Positions 1 through 5,801 are shown, counted from the stretch's first letter. The stretch: 7,803 bases of DNA from JBLIAZ01 sp047632015 (GCA_047632015.1 JBLIBC010000121.1:1-7803), one strand, 5' to 3'. Notes: generated by a model from the sequence alone, not told the origin. Program-made: numbers and translations.

Positions 1-415
1 TTAGATCCACGGTGACCATGTCGTGCTTGTCATCATGTGACTCTGTCATCACATTTTGTATTTCAACGTCCACCTTCTTTAATTTTGTGACAAATTTATC
101 CTCCCATTTAGCTTCAAAATCATCCCATGATTGGCCAACGCCTTCGAATAATGCGGTGGTTCCAAATTCGATCGTATCAGAGATTGCAGCTTGACTAGCA
201 TCCAGTATTTTACCTTTGTTGTCATTTAAGTAGGACAAAACCAAGAATCCGTCATAGATGGACAATCCAATAGTGAAAAAAGGAATAAAAATCAGTAAAA
301 CCAATCCTTTAATAGGTTCCTTTTTAACTTTGTTCCTGATGGTTTTAATCAGTAAAATGATAAAAAGTACAATTGATAAAAAGATGAGTATGGAGCTGAC
401 TAATATTGTACTCAT
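1..415 (-). CDS. Membrane protein of unknown function, 3' end missing
   Basis: This reading frame starts at the ATG at 415-413 and stays open to the left edge, giving the first 138 residues of a protein whose C-terminus is outside the window. Two hydrophobic segments are visible, about residues 4-24 and 37-62, joined by a short basic loop (KTIRNKVKKEP). A soluble, acidic, Trp-containing part follows (SWDDFEAKWEDKF). No family is recognised. It lies 62 nt downstream of the LytTR regulator on the same strand, with no terminator between them, so it may be read from the same transcript. No Shine-Dalgarno sequence precedes the ATG, and there is no other in-frame ATG between it and the regulator gene. 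The open frame and membrane pattern support a real gene, but its role is unknown. Confidence 0.6.
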   Translation of the reverse strand, partial: MSTILVSSILIFLSIVLFIILLIKTIRNKVKKEPIKGLVLLIFIPFFTIGLSIYDGFLVLSYLNDNKGKILDASQAAISDTIEFGTTALFEGVGQSWDDFEAKWEDKFVTKLKKVDVEIQNVMTESHDDKHDMVTVDL

Positions 416-477
416 GTTAGATTGAAGTGAGTTGATGTGCTTCAAATCTACTGTAAAATCAATAAAACGCCAAAATT

Positions 478-1185
478 TTACAACGCCATAACTTCTTTGA
501 ATCTGGAGGATTGTCGCCGTGAAATTTCAATGTGTTCACCAGTATTTAAGGTAACACGAAGGCCATTACTAAACCAAGGGTCTACCTTAGCAATGCATGC
601 TAAGTTGATGATGTGCTTGCGAGATACTCGGAAAAATTGCTTGTCGTTCAAGCGTAATTCAAGGTTGTTCAACGATTTTAGAATAAGAGGTTTGTTTTCG
701 TCAAAGTACAAGCGAACATAATTCCCTTCAGATTCAAACAACCTGACTTTTTCCAGTTTTACAAACCAACATTTTTCGCCGTCTTTGATAAATATTTGAG
801 AATCTCGGTTCAGCTTTTCATCGGAAGCTTTCATTTTATTGTCCTCCACTTTGTTGATGGCTTTTTCAAGGCGGTCAGTGACTATTGGTTTTAGGACATA
901 ATCCAGGGCGTTTGATTCAAATGCCTTGATAGCAAACTCATCAAAAGCAGTCACAAATATAATTTGAGGAACTACAGATAGATTTTCTAGTACTTCAAAC
1001 CCCGTTTTACCTGGCATTTCAATGTCCAAAAAAACCAAATCTGGTTTAAGGGATTCAATTTTTTCAACAGCTTCATTTCCGTTTGTAGCCTCGCCTATTA
1101 CGTTAATTTGAGGATATGCTTTGAGGAGTTGTGTTAGTTCAACTCTAGCTAAACGTTCATCGTCAACTATAAGCGTATTGATCAT
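478..1185 (-). CDS. LytTR-family response regulator
   Basis: This is a 235-residue DNA-binding response regulator of the LytR/AlgR type. Residues 1-115 form a receiver domain: acidic pocket D8/D9, phospho-acceptor D54 in VFLDIEMPG, switch T79 in IFVTAFDEFA, and the conserved Lys K99 in VLKPI. Residues about 128-235 form a LytTR DNA-binding domain, with FESEGNYVRLY (150-160), FFRVSRKHIIN (184-194) and ISRRQ (221-225), the conserved landmarks of that fold. The length and two-domain order are standard for the family. Its start codon overlaps the stop codon of the upstream histidine kinase by 4 nt (ATGA), so the two are translationally coupled and almost certainly a cognate pair. The target genes cannot be told from the sequence; the membrane protein just downstream is a candidate by position only. 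Confidence 0.93.
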   Translation of the reverse strand: MINTLIVDDERLARVELTQLLKAYPQINVIGEATNGNEAVEKIESLKPDLVFLDIEMPGKTGFEVLENLSVVPQIIFVTAFDEFAIKAFESNALDYVLKPIVTDRLEKAINKVEDNKMKASDEKLNRDSQIFIKDGEKCWFVKLEKVRLFESEGNYVRLYFDENKPLILKSLNNLELRLNDKQFFRVSRKHIINLACIAKVDPWFSNGLRVTLNTGEHIEISRRQSSRFKEVMAL

Positions 1186-2234
1186 TTTTCGAGTTGTTTA
1201 GGTAAACGAACACATGAAATTACTTGATGATCGTTTAAGTTTTTAATTGTGATTTCAGCTTGGTCTCCAAATATTACGAAAAGTCTTTCTCGGCTGTTAC
1301 GAAGTCCTAACCCTTTGCTTTTGTTGTTTTCATTGTACTGCCCATCGCTTACAACGCAAACACTAAAACCATCTTCGGTTTCTTCAGCATGAAGCTTTAT
1401 CTGTCCACCTTGTACCAGGTTAGCAATTCCGTGTTTGATGCCGTTTTCTACAATGGTTTGCAGTAACATCGGAGGAATCGAATACCGCATGAATTTTTGG
1501 TCAATGTTGTTTTCCCAATGTAATCGTTCCTCGAATCTCAGTTTTTCCAAGGACAAGTAATCGGAGACAATTTCTAACTCCTCTTTAATGGTGATCAACT
1601 TTTGTTGATTGACATTCAAAGTATGTCTAAGGATATTGGATAACTGAGTAATACCATCTTTTGCTTTTGAACTGTCTTCATCAATAAGAGCTCGAATAAC
1701 ATTCATAGCGTTGAACATGAAATGAGGATTCAATTGAGATTTAAGTTTGTTCAGATTTGCCGCATTCATTTGAGCCTTGTTTTTAAGGTTAATGATTTCT
1801 GTTTTTTTGAAATTGGTAAAAAAGTAAACAATGAAATATAAAACGCCCCAAAAAAAGTAAAGGATACTAAATCTAATTGCATATTGTGCAAAACCAACAA
1901 TTCCAAAAGATTGATGAACAGTATCTGGACAAATGTTAACCAGGACCTGAAGTGTCAACAGTTTCACTACTGCGGTTAATACTGCTAAAAGTGCCACTTT
2001 GTGTAAAATAGTCACTAAATCTTGCTCGTGCCATTTGAAATACTTGTACACGAATCGGATAAAGTTGGAATACAAAATTCCTAAGACAAAAATTAAAACC
2101 GCTAATCCAATATCACTGTCTGTAATGTGTAAAGTGGTTAAATACTTGAATATTAAACTCAAAACCGCGGCGGACCCCCAGCCTAAAACTTGAAGTATCC
2201 AGTATATATGTCTGTTTTTAAATAACGGTTTCAT
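1182..2234 (-). CDS. LytS/YehU-type sensor histidine kinase (His_kinase domain)
   Basis: This is a 350-residue inner-membrane sensor kinase. Four hydrophobic segments lie at about 11-33, 42-66, 78-100 and 113-140 with only short loops, so there is no sizeable periplasmic sensor domain and the signal is probably perceived in or at the membrane. A linker leads to the His_kinase motif LNPHFMFNAMN (168-178), with H171 the expected phosphorylated residue. The GHKL ATPase part shows the N-box PMLLQTIVENGIKHG (255-269), an acidic-glycine site at SDG (296-298) where relatives often have DNG or NSG, and the Gly-rich lid KGLGLRNSRERL (307-318). It is paired with the LytTR regulator through an ATGA overlap. 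The gene is divergent from the AcpH-type gene, with 90 bp between the start codons. Confidence 0.93.
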   Translation of the reverse strand: MKPLFKNRHIYWILQVLGWGSAAVLSLIFKYLTTLHITDSDIGLAVLIFVLGILYSNFIRFVYKYFKWHEQDLVTILHKVALLAVLTAVVKLLTLQVLVNICPDTVHQSFGIVGFAQYAIRFSILYFFWGVLYFIVYFFTNFKKTEIINLKNKAQMNAANLNKLKSQLNPHFMFNAMNVIRALIDEDSSKAKDGITQLSNILRHTLNVNQQKLITIKEELEIVSDYLSLEKLRFEERLHWENNIDQKFMRYSIPPMLLQTIVENGIKHGIANLVQGGQIKLHAEETEDGFSVCVVSDGQYNENNKSKGLGLRNSRERLFVIFGDQAEITIKNLNDHQVISCVRLPKQLEK

Positions 2235-2241
2235 TACAGTG

Positions 2242-2249
2242 TAAAATTA
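2242..2249 (-). promoter_or_regulatory. Possible -7 box for the kinase-regulator operon
   Basis: On the minus strand the octamer TAATTTTA ends 7 nt upstream of the kinase ATG. It matches the Bacteroidetes -7 consensus TAnnTTTG except at the last base. No convincing -33 TTTG is seen at the usual distance. If it is used, the transcript would have almost no 5' leader. Confidence 0.3.
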
Positions 2250-2324
2250 GCAACTTTTTATCTGAATAATTACTATTATTACAGCTACGGTTAATTCCTT
2301 ACCTGAACGGTTTAAACAATTGAA

Positions 2325-2894
2325 ATGAATTTTTTAGCACATTCCTATTTATCCCCAGATGAGCCATTGATAATGCTTGGAAACACCTTTGGTGATTTTG
2401 TAAAAGGTAAAAAAATGGCTGATGTACACCCTTTAGTGAAGGAAGGCGTTTTATTACACCGGAGGATTGACCATTTTACTGATCAGCACGCGCTAGTAAA
2501 AAAGTGTGTAGACATTTTTAGACCCGTTTCAGGAAGGTTTTCGGCCATCATCGTAGACATGTGTTTTGATTATTTTTTAGCAAAAAAATGGTTGCAATAT
2601 TCGGAAGTTGAACTGAGCGAGTATGTTAAAAACCTATTCGTATTGTACGAGGAAAATAACTTGAACCTCACTGAAAGAATAAACATGGTAGCACCCATCA
2701 TGAAAATGCAAGAATGGATGTTGCAATATCAAACCATTGAGGGCTTGGAGAACATCCTTAAGCAAATGTCAAATAGAATTAAAAACAGGGCAATCTTACA
2801 AGATGGAATTCCTGTATTAATTGAAAATGAAGCAGCATTGGAGCAATTGTTTGATGAGTTTTTCAAAGAACTTACTGCAAAATTTAAAATGTAG
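2325..2894 (+). CDS. acpH: Acyl-carrier-protein phosphodiesterase (AcpH / DUF479 family)
   Basis: The family removes the 4'-phosphopantetheine arm from holo-ACP and has an HD-like metal-dependent fold. The 189-residue protein matches the E. coli enzyme in length and along its whole course: the start MNFLAHSYLSP; LGNTFGDFVKG (18-28, with metal-site D24); LHRRIDHFTD (44-53, H45 and D49); IIVDMCFDYFLAKKW (75-89, D78 and D82); and the C-terminal block EWMLQYQTIEGLENILKQM, which corresponds to QWLVRYRDMDFIQNVL in E. coli. The start is fixed by the characteristic MNFLAH N-terminus, and no Shine-Dalgarno sequence is visible. It is transcribed divergently from the kinase operon, with the M23 peptidase gene 102 nt downstream. 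Many Bacteroidetes members have not been tested, so the biochemical role is inferred from the family. Confidence 0.87.
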   Translation: MNFLAHSYLSPDEPLIMLGNTFGDFVKGKKMADVHPLVKEGVLLHRRIDHFTDQHALVKKCVDIFRPVSGRFSAIIVDMCFDYFLAKKWLQYSEVELSEYVKNLFVLYEENNLNLTERINMVAPIMKMQEWMLQYQTIEGLENILKQMSNRIKNRAILQDGIPVLIENEAALEQLFDEFFKELTAKFKM

Positions 2895-2923
2895 CAGCTT
2901 AAAAATCAAGTTGCTATATAGCA
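2892..2923 (+). promoter_or_regulatory. Overlapping hairpins at the acpH 3' end
   Basis: A 9-bp stem with one G-U pair joins TAGCAGCTT (2892-2900, starting at the acpH stop codon) to AAGTTGCTA (2908-2916) across a 7-nt loop. It overlaps a perfect 12-bp palindrome, TGCTATATAGCA (2912-2923), so the two cannot form together. No U-run follows, so this is not a typical intrinsic terminator. Confidence 0.35.
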
Positions 2924-2984
2924 GATGCACATTTTGCTGTGAATAACATATACTAGCCCTGTAATCTTCATGTACTTCATCTGC

Positions 2985-2992
2985 TAACTTTG
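2985..2992 (+). promoter_or_regulatory. -7 box (TAACTTTG) next to the M23 peptidase start
   Basis: TAACTTTG fits the Bacteroidetes -7 consensus TAnnTTTG exactly and ends 4 nt before the ATG at 2997. A transcript starting at the usual distance would begin at or very near the start codon, which implies a leaderless or nearly leaderless mRNA. No good -33 TTTG is visible at the normal spacing. Confidence 0.4.
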
Positions 2993-2996
2993 CAGC

Positions 2997-3827
2997 ATGA
3001 TTAGTAAAATTACAGCCATCTTTGTGGCTTGCATCATCAGTATTTCAGCCCTGAACGCTAATCTACCGGTAATGTCATTGTACAATGACAGCTCACAATG
3101 GGATATTTCAGACAGCTTAATGTATTTACCTGCTTATGATGATTACTGCCATTGGGAACAGTCCTCAATTTGGGGTAAGCGTGAAAATCTTACGAAAATT
3201 GATAACAACATTACTATAAAATTAATAAAGGATTCATGTCAGTTTTCATCACCAGTGGTAGGGCGAATTACTTCCGAATATGGCTGGAGAAAAGGGCGTC
3301 CTCATTACGGCGTTGATGTTAAGTTATACAAAGGTGACAGCGTTCGCAGTATTTTTGAAGGGGTGGTTCGTATCGCCAAATACAGCAAATCTTATGGCTA
3401 TGTAGTAGTAGTGAGGCATGCTAATGGCTTAGAATCTTTGTACGCGCATTTGTCAAAATTGCTTGTAAAATCTGGTGATGTGGTAGATGCTGGCACCTTG
3501 ATTGGAAAAGGAGGAAATACAGGTAGGAGTTTTGGAAGTCATTTGCACTTAGAAATGAGGTATTTGGGTGAGCCATTTAATCCGGCTGAAGTTTTTGCAC
3601 TAACTGATTCAAGTTTTACCTTGAAACAAAATGAGCTTACGTTAAATAAGCAAAGTTTTGACTTAGCTAAAAAAGCAAGATCAATTCGATACCACAGAAT
3701 CCGAAGTGGGGATTCATTGTGGAGGATATCTAAAAAGTACCATGTTTCCATTGGTAAGCTGTGTAGGCTAAATAAAATGAGCCGAAAGAAAACCCTGAAA
3801 ATAGGAAAGCGCCTACGTGTAAATTGA
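2997..3827 (+). CDS. Secreted M23 family peptidase with C-terminal LysM domain
   Basis: This is a predicted peptidoglycan endopeptidase of 276 residues. Residues 1-20 look like a Sec signal peptide (basic start, hydrophobic core, SALNA near the cleavage site) with no lipobox. After a spacer of about 60 residues the LytM/M23 domain spans roughly 87-200. Its HYGVD motif supplies zinc ligands H103 and D107, YAHLS supplies H151, and SHLHLEM supplies H182 (catalytic) and H184 (zinc), so all active-site residues of the family are present. A single LysM peptidoglycan-binding domain closes the protein (about 232-275: YHRIRSGDSLWRISKKYHVS through IGKRLRVN). The end is natural for a LysM protein, so the stop codon is not a truncation. 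The gene lies 102 nt after acpH and is immediately followed by an unrelated T9SS relic. Confidence 0.92.
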   Translation: MISKITAIFVACIISISALNANLPVMSLYNDSSQWDISDSLMYLPAYDDYCHWEQSSIWGKRENLTKIDNNITIKLIKDSCQFSSPVVGRITSEYGWRKGRPHYGVDVKLYKGDSVRSIFEGVVRIAKYSKSYGYVVVVRHANGLESLYAHLSKLLVKSGDVVDAGTLIGKGGNTGRSFGSHLHLEMRYLGEPFNPAEVFALTDSSFTLKQNELTLNKQSFDLAKKARSIRYHRIRSGDSLWRISKKYHVSIGKLCRLNKMSRKKTLKIGKRLRVN

Positions 3828-4147
3828 ATTTGTCAGCGACTTGTGTAACCGTTAACAATGTAAAATCAGCAGCTATAACAACCGAGGTTGATATTTGTAC
3901 TGAAGTTCAGGGAATTGTTAAAGGAGGAGTTAATGTTTATCCAAACCCAACTTCTGGTTTCACAACGGTGAGTTTTTCACCAGCAAGTGAGTTGAGGTTG
4001 TCAGGTGTTCAAGAGCAAATTCTTCAAACGATTGACGTCAAAGGAAAAGCAGTACTGGATTTAAGTTGTTGTAGTTAAGGAACTTATGTGGTTAAAATTA
4101 CATGGAATAATGGAAGTCACGTTGTTTCTGAAGTTCAGAAAAAGTAA
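3824..4147 (+). pseudogene. Relic of a T9SS cargo protein: end of a repeat domain plus type A C-terminal sorting domain, with in-frame stop
   Basis: The frame reads as the C-terminus of a large type IX secretion cargo protein. A segment like the end of an Ig-like domain (KSAAITTEVDICTEVQ) leads into the linker GGVNVYPNPTSGF, the hallmark start of the Por secretion tail, then strand-rich sequence up to DVKGKAVLDLSCCS. A TAA at 4076-4078 interrupts it. The same frame then continues with GTYVVKITWNNG and ends SEVQKK before a TAA at 4145-4147, which is exactly how such tails finish (GxYxVxI ... basic end). There is no ATG start, the frame is closed upstream at 3773 inside the M23 gene, and homologous sequence begins right after the M23 stop codon. 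It is therefore a 5'-truncated, nonsense-interrupted fragment. The alternative is stop-codon readthrough or a sequencing error at 4076, but the missing 5' part would still make it a fragment. Confidence 0.75.
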
Positions 4148-4228
4148 AGTTTTAGAATATTGATTCCCCGCTATTCTACCTAAAGATTCCATTATACTGG
4201 ATAACCTACGTTGTAGGGGCTGTGTTTT

Positions 4229-4265
4229 GTAGTTCTTGATTACGTTGCACTAAATCAAGAACTAC
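4229..4265. repeat. Perfect 13-bp hairpin inside the candidate MITE
   Basis: GTAGTTCTTGATT at 4229-4241 is the exact reverse complement of AATCAAGAACTAC at 4253-4265, with an 11-nt loop. It has no adjacent T-run, so it does not look like an intrinsic terminator. It could be a cruciform or an RNA stem within the element. Confidence 0.75.
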
Positions 4266-4292
4266 CGCATTCAGGCAAGTTACGATAACATG

Positions 4293-4325
4293 CCGGTGGA
4301 GGTCAAGGCACTGCCGCTCCAACGG
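4293..4325. repeat. Second, nested hairpin inside the candidate MITE
   Basis: CCGGTGGAG at 4293-4301 pairs with CTCCAACGG at 4317-4325 at 8 of 9 positions. The loop holds a further short GGC/GCC stem (4307-4309 with 4313-4315). This is the most G+C-rich part of the interval. Confidence 0.5.
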
Positions 4326-4406
4326 AAAAAGTACAAGAGAGTTTTGGTTGCATTTTTTAATAAAACACTTTTTAGGTAGAACAGCGGGGAATCAATTTCG
4401 AATAGT

Positions 4407-4442
4407 AAAAAGGGTGATAATTAATTTTATTTCCCTTTTTTT
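4407..4442. terminator. Bidirectional intrinsic terminator between the relic/MITE and dgkA
   Basis: AAAAAGGG (4407-4414) pairs with CCCTTTTT (4433-4440), and the outer bases form an A-run on one side and a T-run on the other, so either strand ends in a U-tract. The 18-nt loop can close a small ATAA/TTAT inner stem. It overlaps the dgkA stop codon (4443-4441) and would serve that minus-strand operon as well as any plus-strand read-through. Confidence 0.6.
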
Positions 4443-4800
4443 ATGCACAAAAATAGGGGGTATAAATAATGCAAAAAACGACCAGCGCAGCGATGGCTGT
4501 AAAAGTAACAGCTCCTGCGGCTATGTCTTTAATTTTGCCAATTTTTTCATGATGATCTGGATGTACAAAGTCGCAAATACCCTCTATGGCAGAGTTTAGT
4601 CCTTCAGCGCACAAAACCATTCCTATTGTCAGCGCTTGAGCTATCCAGTCTAATTTACTGACCTGATAGTAAAATCCAAGACCAGTGACACCGATTCCTA
4701 GGGACAATTGCACCATGATACTGTGTTCAGTTGTAACTAAGATGTACGCTCCCTTAAGCGCATATTTAAAACTTTTTAATCTTCCTTTTATAAAGCTCAT
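4441..4800 (-). CDS. dgkA: Diacylglycerol kinase / undecaprenol kinase family protein (DgkA-type)
   Basis: This is a small integral-membrane lipid kinase. From the ATG at 4800 the protein has 119 residues, the usual size. The basic amphipathic start (KGRLKSFKYALKGAY) is followed by TTEHS with E25 and three membrane segments (about 29-46, 51-66, 94-113). The family signature sits between the second and third: AEGLNSAIEGICD (E66, N69, E73, D77) then HHEKIGKIKDIAAGAV (K91, D92), matching the catalytic E and N of DgkA. An ATG 39 nt further upstream (4839) is possible but would overlap the ceramidase-like gene by 43 nt; the 4800 start gives an ATGA overlap and the normal family N-terminus. In Gram-positives this type phosphorylates undecaprenol, in E. 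coli diacylglycerol; the substrate here is not determined. Confidence 0.88.
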   Translation of the reverse strand: MSFIKGRLKSFKYALKGAYILVTTEHSIMVQLSLGIGVTGLGFYYQVSKLDWIAQALTIGMVLCAEGLNSAIEGICDFVHPDHHEKIGKIKDIAAGAVTFTAIAALVVFCIIYTPYFCA

Positions 4801-5546
4801 TTTCTTGTTGCTTTGAATTGATAAAAGTAAAGTAAGCAATAAACTCCCAAAGCTGCAACTAAGTGTTTGATACTGTGACCACTGATGAATGATAGGAAGT
4901 CATGAGTTTCGTGGTCAAAATGCTCAAATATTTTTGCCAGGACGTAGGCAACAAGTAAAGCCCAATAACCCCATGATAACTGGTTTTTTCGTTTCATGAA
5001 AATAAGAATGATTGGAATGGCAAGCATCGGATAAAACTGAACTAGTACGTAAAACTTTAAATCGTCAAAAAGCACCCAATAAAAAACTGATGCTATACCT
5101 GTGATTAACAAGGGTACGAATGTTTTTCTCCCAAGTTTTTCATTGAAATATTCCCCAATAATTACGGAGAACAAAGCCATGAATGCAACGGTCATTGGAA
5201 GTCTATCCCATACTAATGTGCTGTTGTTGGGATTCCAATGGTAATAACCGGAACCAAATGCAACCAAAGATATCCCCGCAAAAAACACTTGTTTTTGAAG
5301 CTTTAGTTTGGTGAAATATTTCGATTTAATTAGCCCTAACACACCTACCATTAAAAAAGGAACGTTAGTGATGACATTCCAAAAGTTTGGAACAGCAGCG
5401 CATTGTGTTTGATCGGAGAATAAATGATAATTGGTGTCTTGATTTAATGAAGGGGACAGCAAATAAGCTACTAGGGCTATGACTCCCAATAGTATCAGCA
5501 GCACTCGCCCAGTCTTTTCTTTTGTTAATGCAATATACTTCTTCAT
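4797..5546 (-). CDS. Ceramidase-like membrane hydrolase (CREST superfamily, alkaline ceramidase family)
   Basis: This 249-residue protein with about seven hydrophobic segments belongs to the alkaline ceramidase family, whose members hydrolyse the amide bond of ceramides. The catalytic set matches human ACER3 in spacing: S99 and H103 in SGYYHW (Ser-x3-His), D114 in WDRLPM eleven residues after H103, and H224 and H228 in GHSIKH (His-x3-His). The N-terminal part has VPNFWNVITNVPF (52-64), which lines up with the FWNTVSN region of ACER3. The gene is joined to the lipid kinase by an ATGA overlap, pointing to a shared lipid pathway. Bacteroidetes make sphingolipids, so a ceramide-type substrate is reasonable, but bacterial members could act on other amide lipids. 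It is divergent from the OmpH gene. Confidence 0.83.
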   Translation of the reverse strand: MKKYIALTKEKTGRVLLILLGVIALVAYLLSPSLNQDTNYHLFSDQTQCAAVPNFWNVITNVPFLMVGVLGLIKSKYFTKLKLQKQVFFAGISLVAFGSGYYHWNPNNSTLVWDRLPMTVAFMALFSVIIGEYFNEKLGRKTFVPLLITGIASVFYWVLFDDLKFYVLVQFYPMLAIPIILIFMKRKNQLSWGYWALLVAYVLAKIFEHFDHETHDFLSFISGHSIKHLVAALGVYCLLYFYQFKATRK

Positions 5547-5608
5547 TCAATGGTAAAATAAGCTTGTTCAAAATACTAAAAAGCTAAACAGGTTGCGTAA
5601 TTTTTAAG

Positions 5609-5616
5609 TATTTTTG
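5609..5616 (+). promoter_or_regulatory. -7 box (TATTTTTG) upstream of the OmpH-like gene
   Basis: TATTTTTG fits the Bacteroidetes -7 consensus TAnnTTTG exactly. It is the best match in the 255-bp divergent interval and would give a 5' leader of about 180 nt before the GTG at 5802. A TTG at 5593-5595 is closer than the usual -33 spacing, so the -33 part is uncertain. Confidence 0.4.
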
Positions 5617-5681
5617 CGCTTGAATAAAGAAAGGAATTTTTTTATCAACAACGGAGGAGATTTGAGATTAAGAGGAGAAAT

Positions 5682-5726
5682 ATGATTTATTTCGGTCTTC
5701 TCCGAACAAGTGAGTACGAAGAATAA
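5682..5726 (+). other. Possible 14-codon leader ORF with Shine-Dalgarno sequence
   Basis: An ATG at 5682 preceded by AGGAG (5673-5677) opens a 14-codon frame (MIYFGLLRTSEYEE) ending at TAA 5724-5726. Its start sits in a possible hairpin (GAAATA 5677-5682 with TATTTC 5688-5693). Shine-Dalgarno sites are rare in this window, which makes it notable. It may be chance, and no function is proposed. Confidence 0.2.
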
Positions 5727-5791
5727 TATAAATGAACAACCTAGGAGGAACGACGAACAAGTGAGATCCAATAAAATATATTAACGAACAA
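5703..5791 (+). repeat. Imperfect ~51-bp tandem duplication in the OmpH leader
   Basis: CGAACAAGTGAG occurs exactly at 5703-5714 and again at 5754-5765. The following sequence is related too (ATAATATAAATGAACAA against ATAAAATATATTAACGAACAA), giving GAACAA at 5704, 5734, 5755 and 5786. A fifth GAACAA at 5804 is part of the gene's start (GTGAACAAA). Confidence 0.6.
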
Positions 5792-5801
5792 ATAAATCAA
5801 A

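Larger units (their letters stand above)
4159..4396. mobile_element. Candidate MITE: 238-bp element with 26-bp terminal inverted repeats
   Basis: The left arm at 4159-4184 (ATTGATTCCCCGCT then ATTCTACCTAAA) and the right arm at 4371-4396 are reverse complements at 25 of 26 positions; the only mismatch pairs A4173 with C4382. The arms enclose about 186 bp with no coding sequence, visibly richer in G+C than the neighbourhood, and containing two further hairpins. No transposase is present, so if mobile it is non-autonomous. I see no clear target-site duplication. The position, 11 nt after a gene relic and between convergent genes, is typical of tolerated insertions. The IS family is not recognised. 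The alternative is a structured transcript or a long-stem terminator, but the 186-bp spacing argues against the latter. Confidence 0.6.

Noticed and set aside
437..721. Plus-strand ORF opposite the LytTR regulator, and similar antisense frames at 1999-2193, 3539-3751, 4348-4599, 5365-5571, 6038-6250 and 6463-6687
   Set aside because: These are shadows of strongly supported genes in other frames, without family features or initiation signals of their own.
3824..4078. Independent 84-residue gene starting at TTG 3824
   Set aside because: The frame is a sorting-domain fragment whose natural end continues past the stop at 4076. There is no proper start, and the TTG overlap with the M23 stop is a coincidence of frame.
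4185..4370. Integron attC-like site, suggested by the central 13-bp palindrome
   Set aside because: No paired RYYYAAC and GTTRRRY core sites flank the palindrome and no integrase or cassette array is present. The outer inverted repeats fit a MITE better.
4801..4839. Upstream ATG extending the lipid kinase by 13 residues
   Set aside because: It would overlap the ceramidase-like gene by 43 nt and adds no family sequence. The ATG at 4800 gives the ATGA coupling and the typical DgkA N-terminus.
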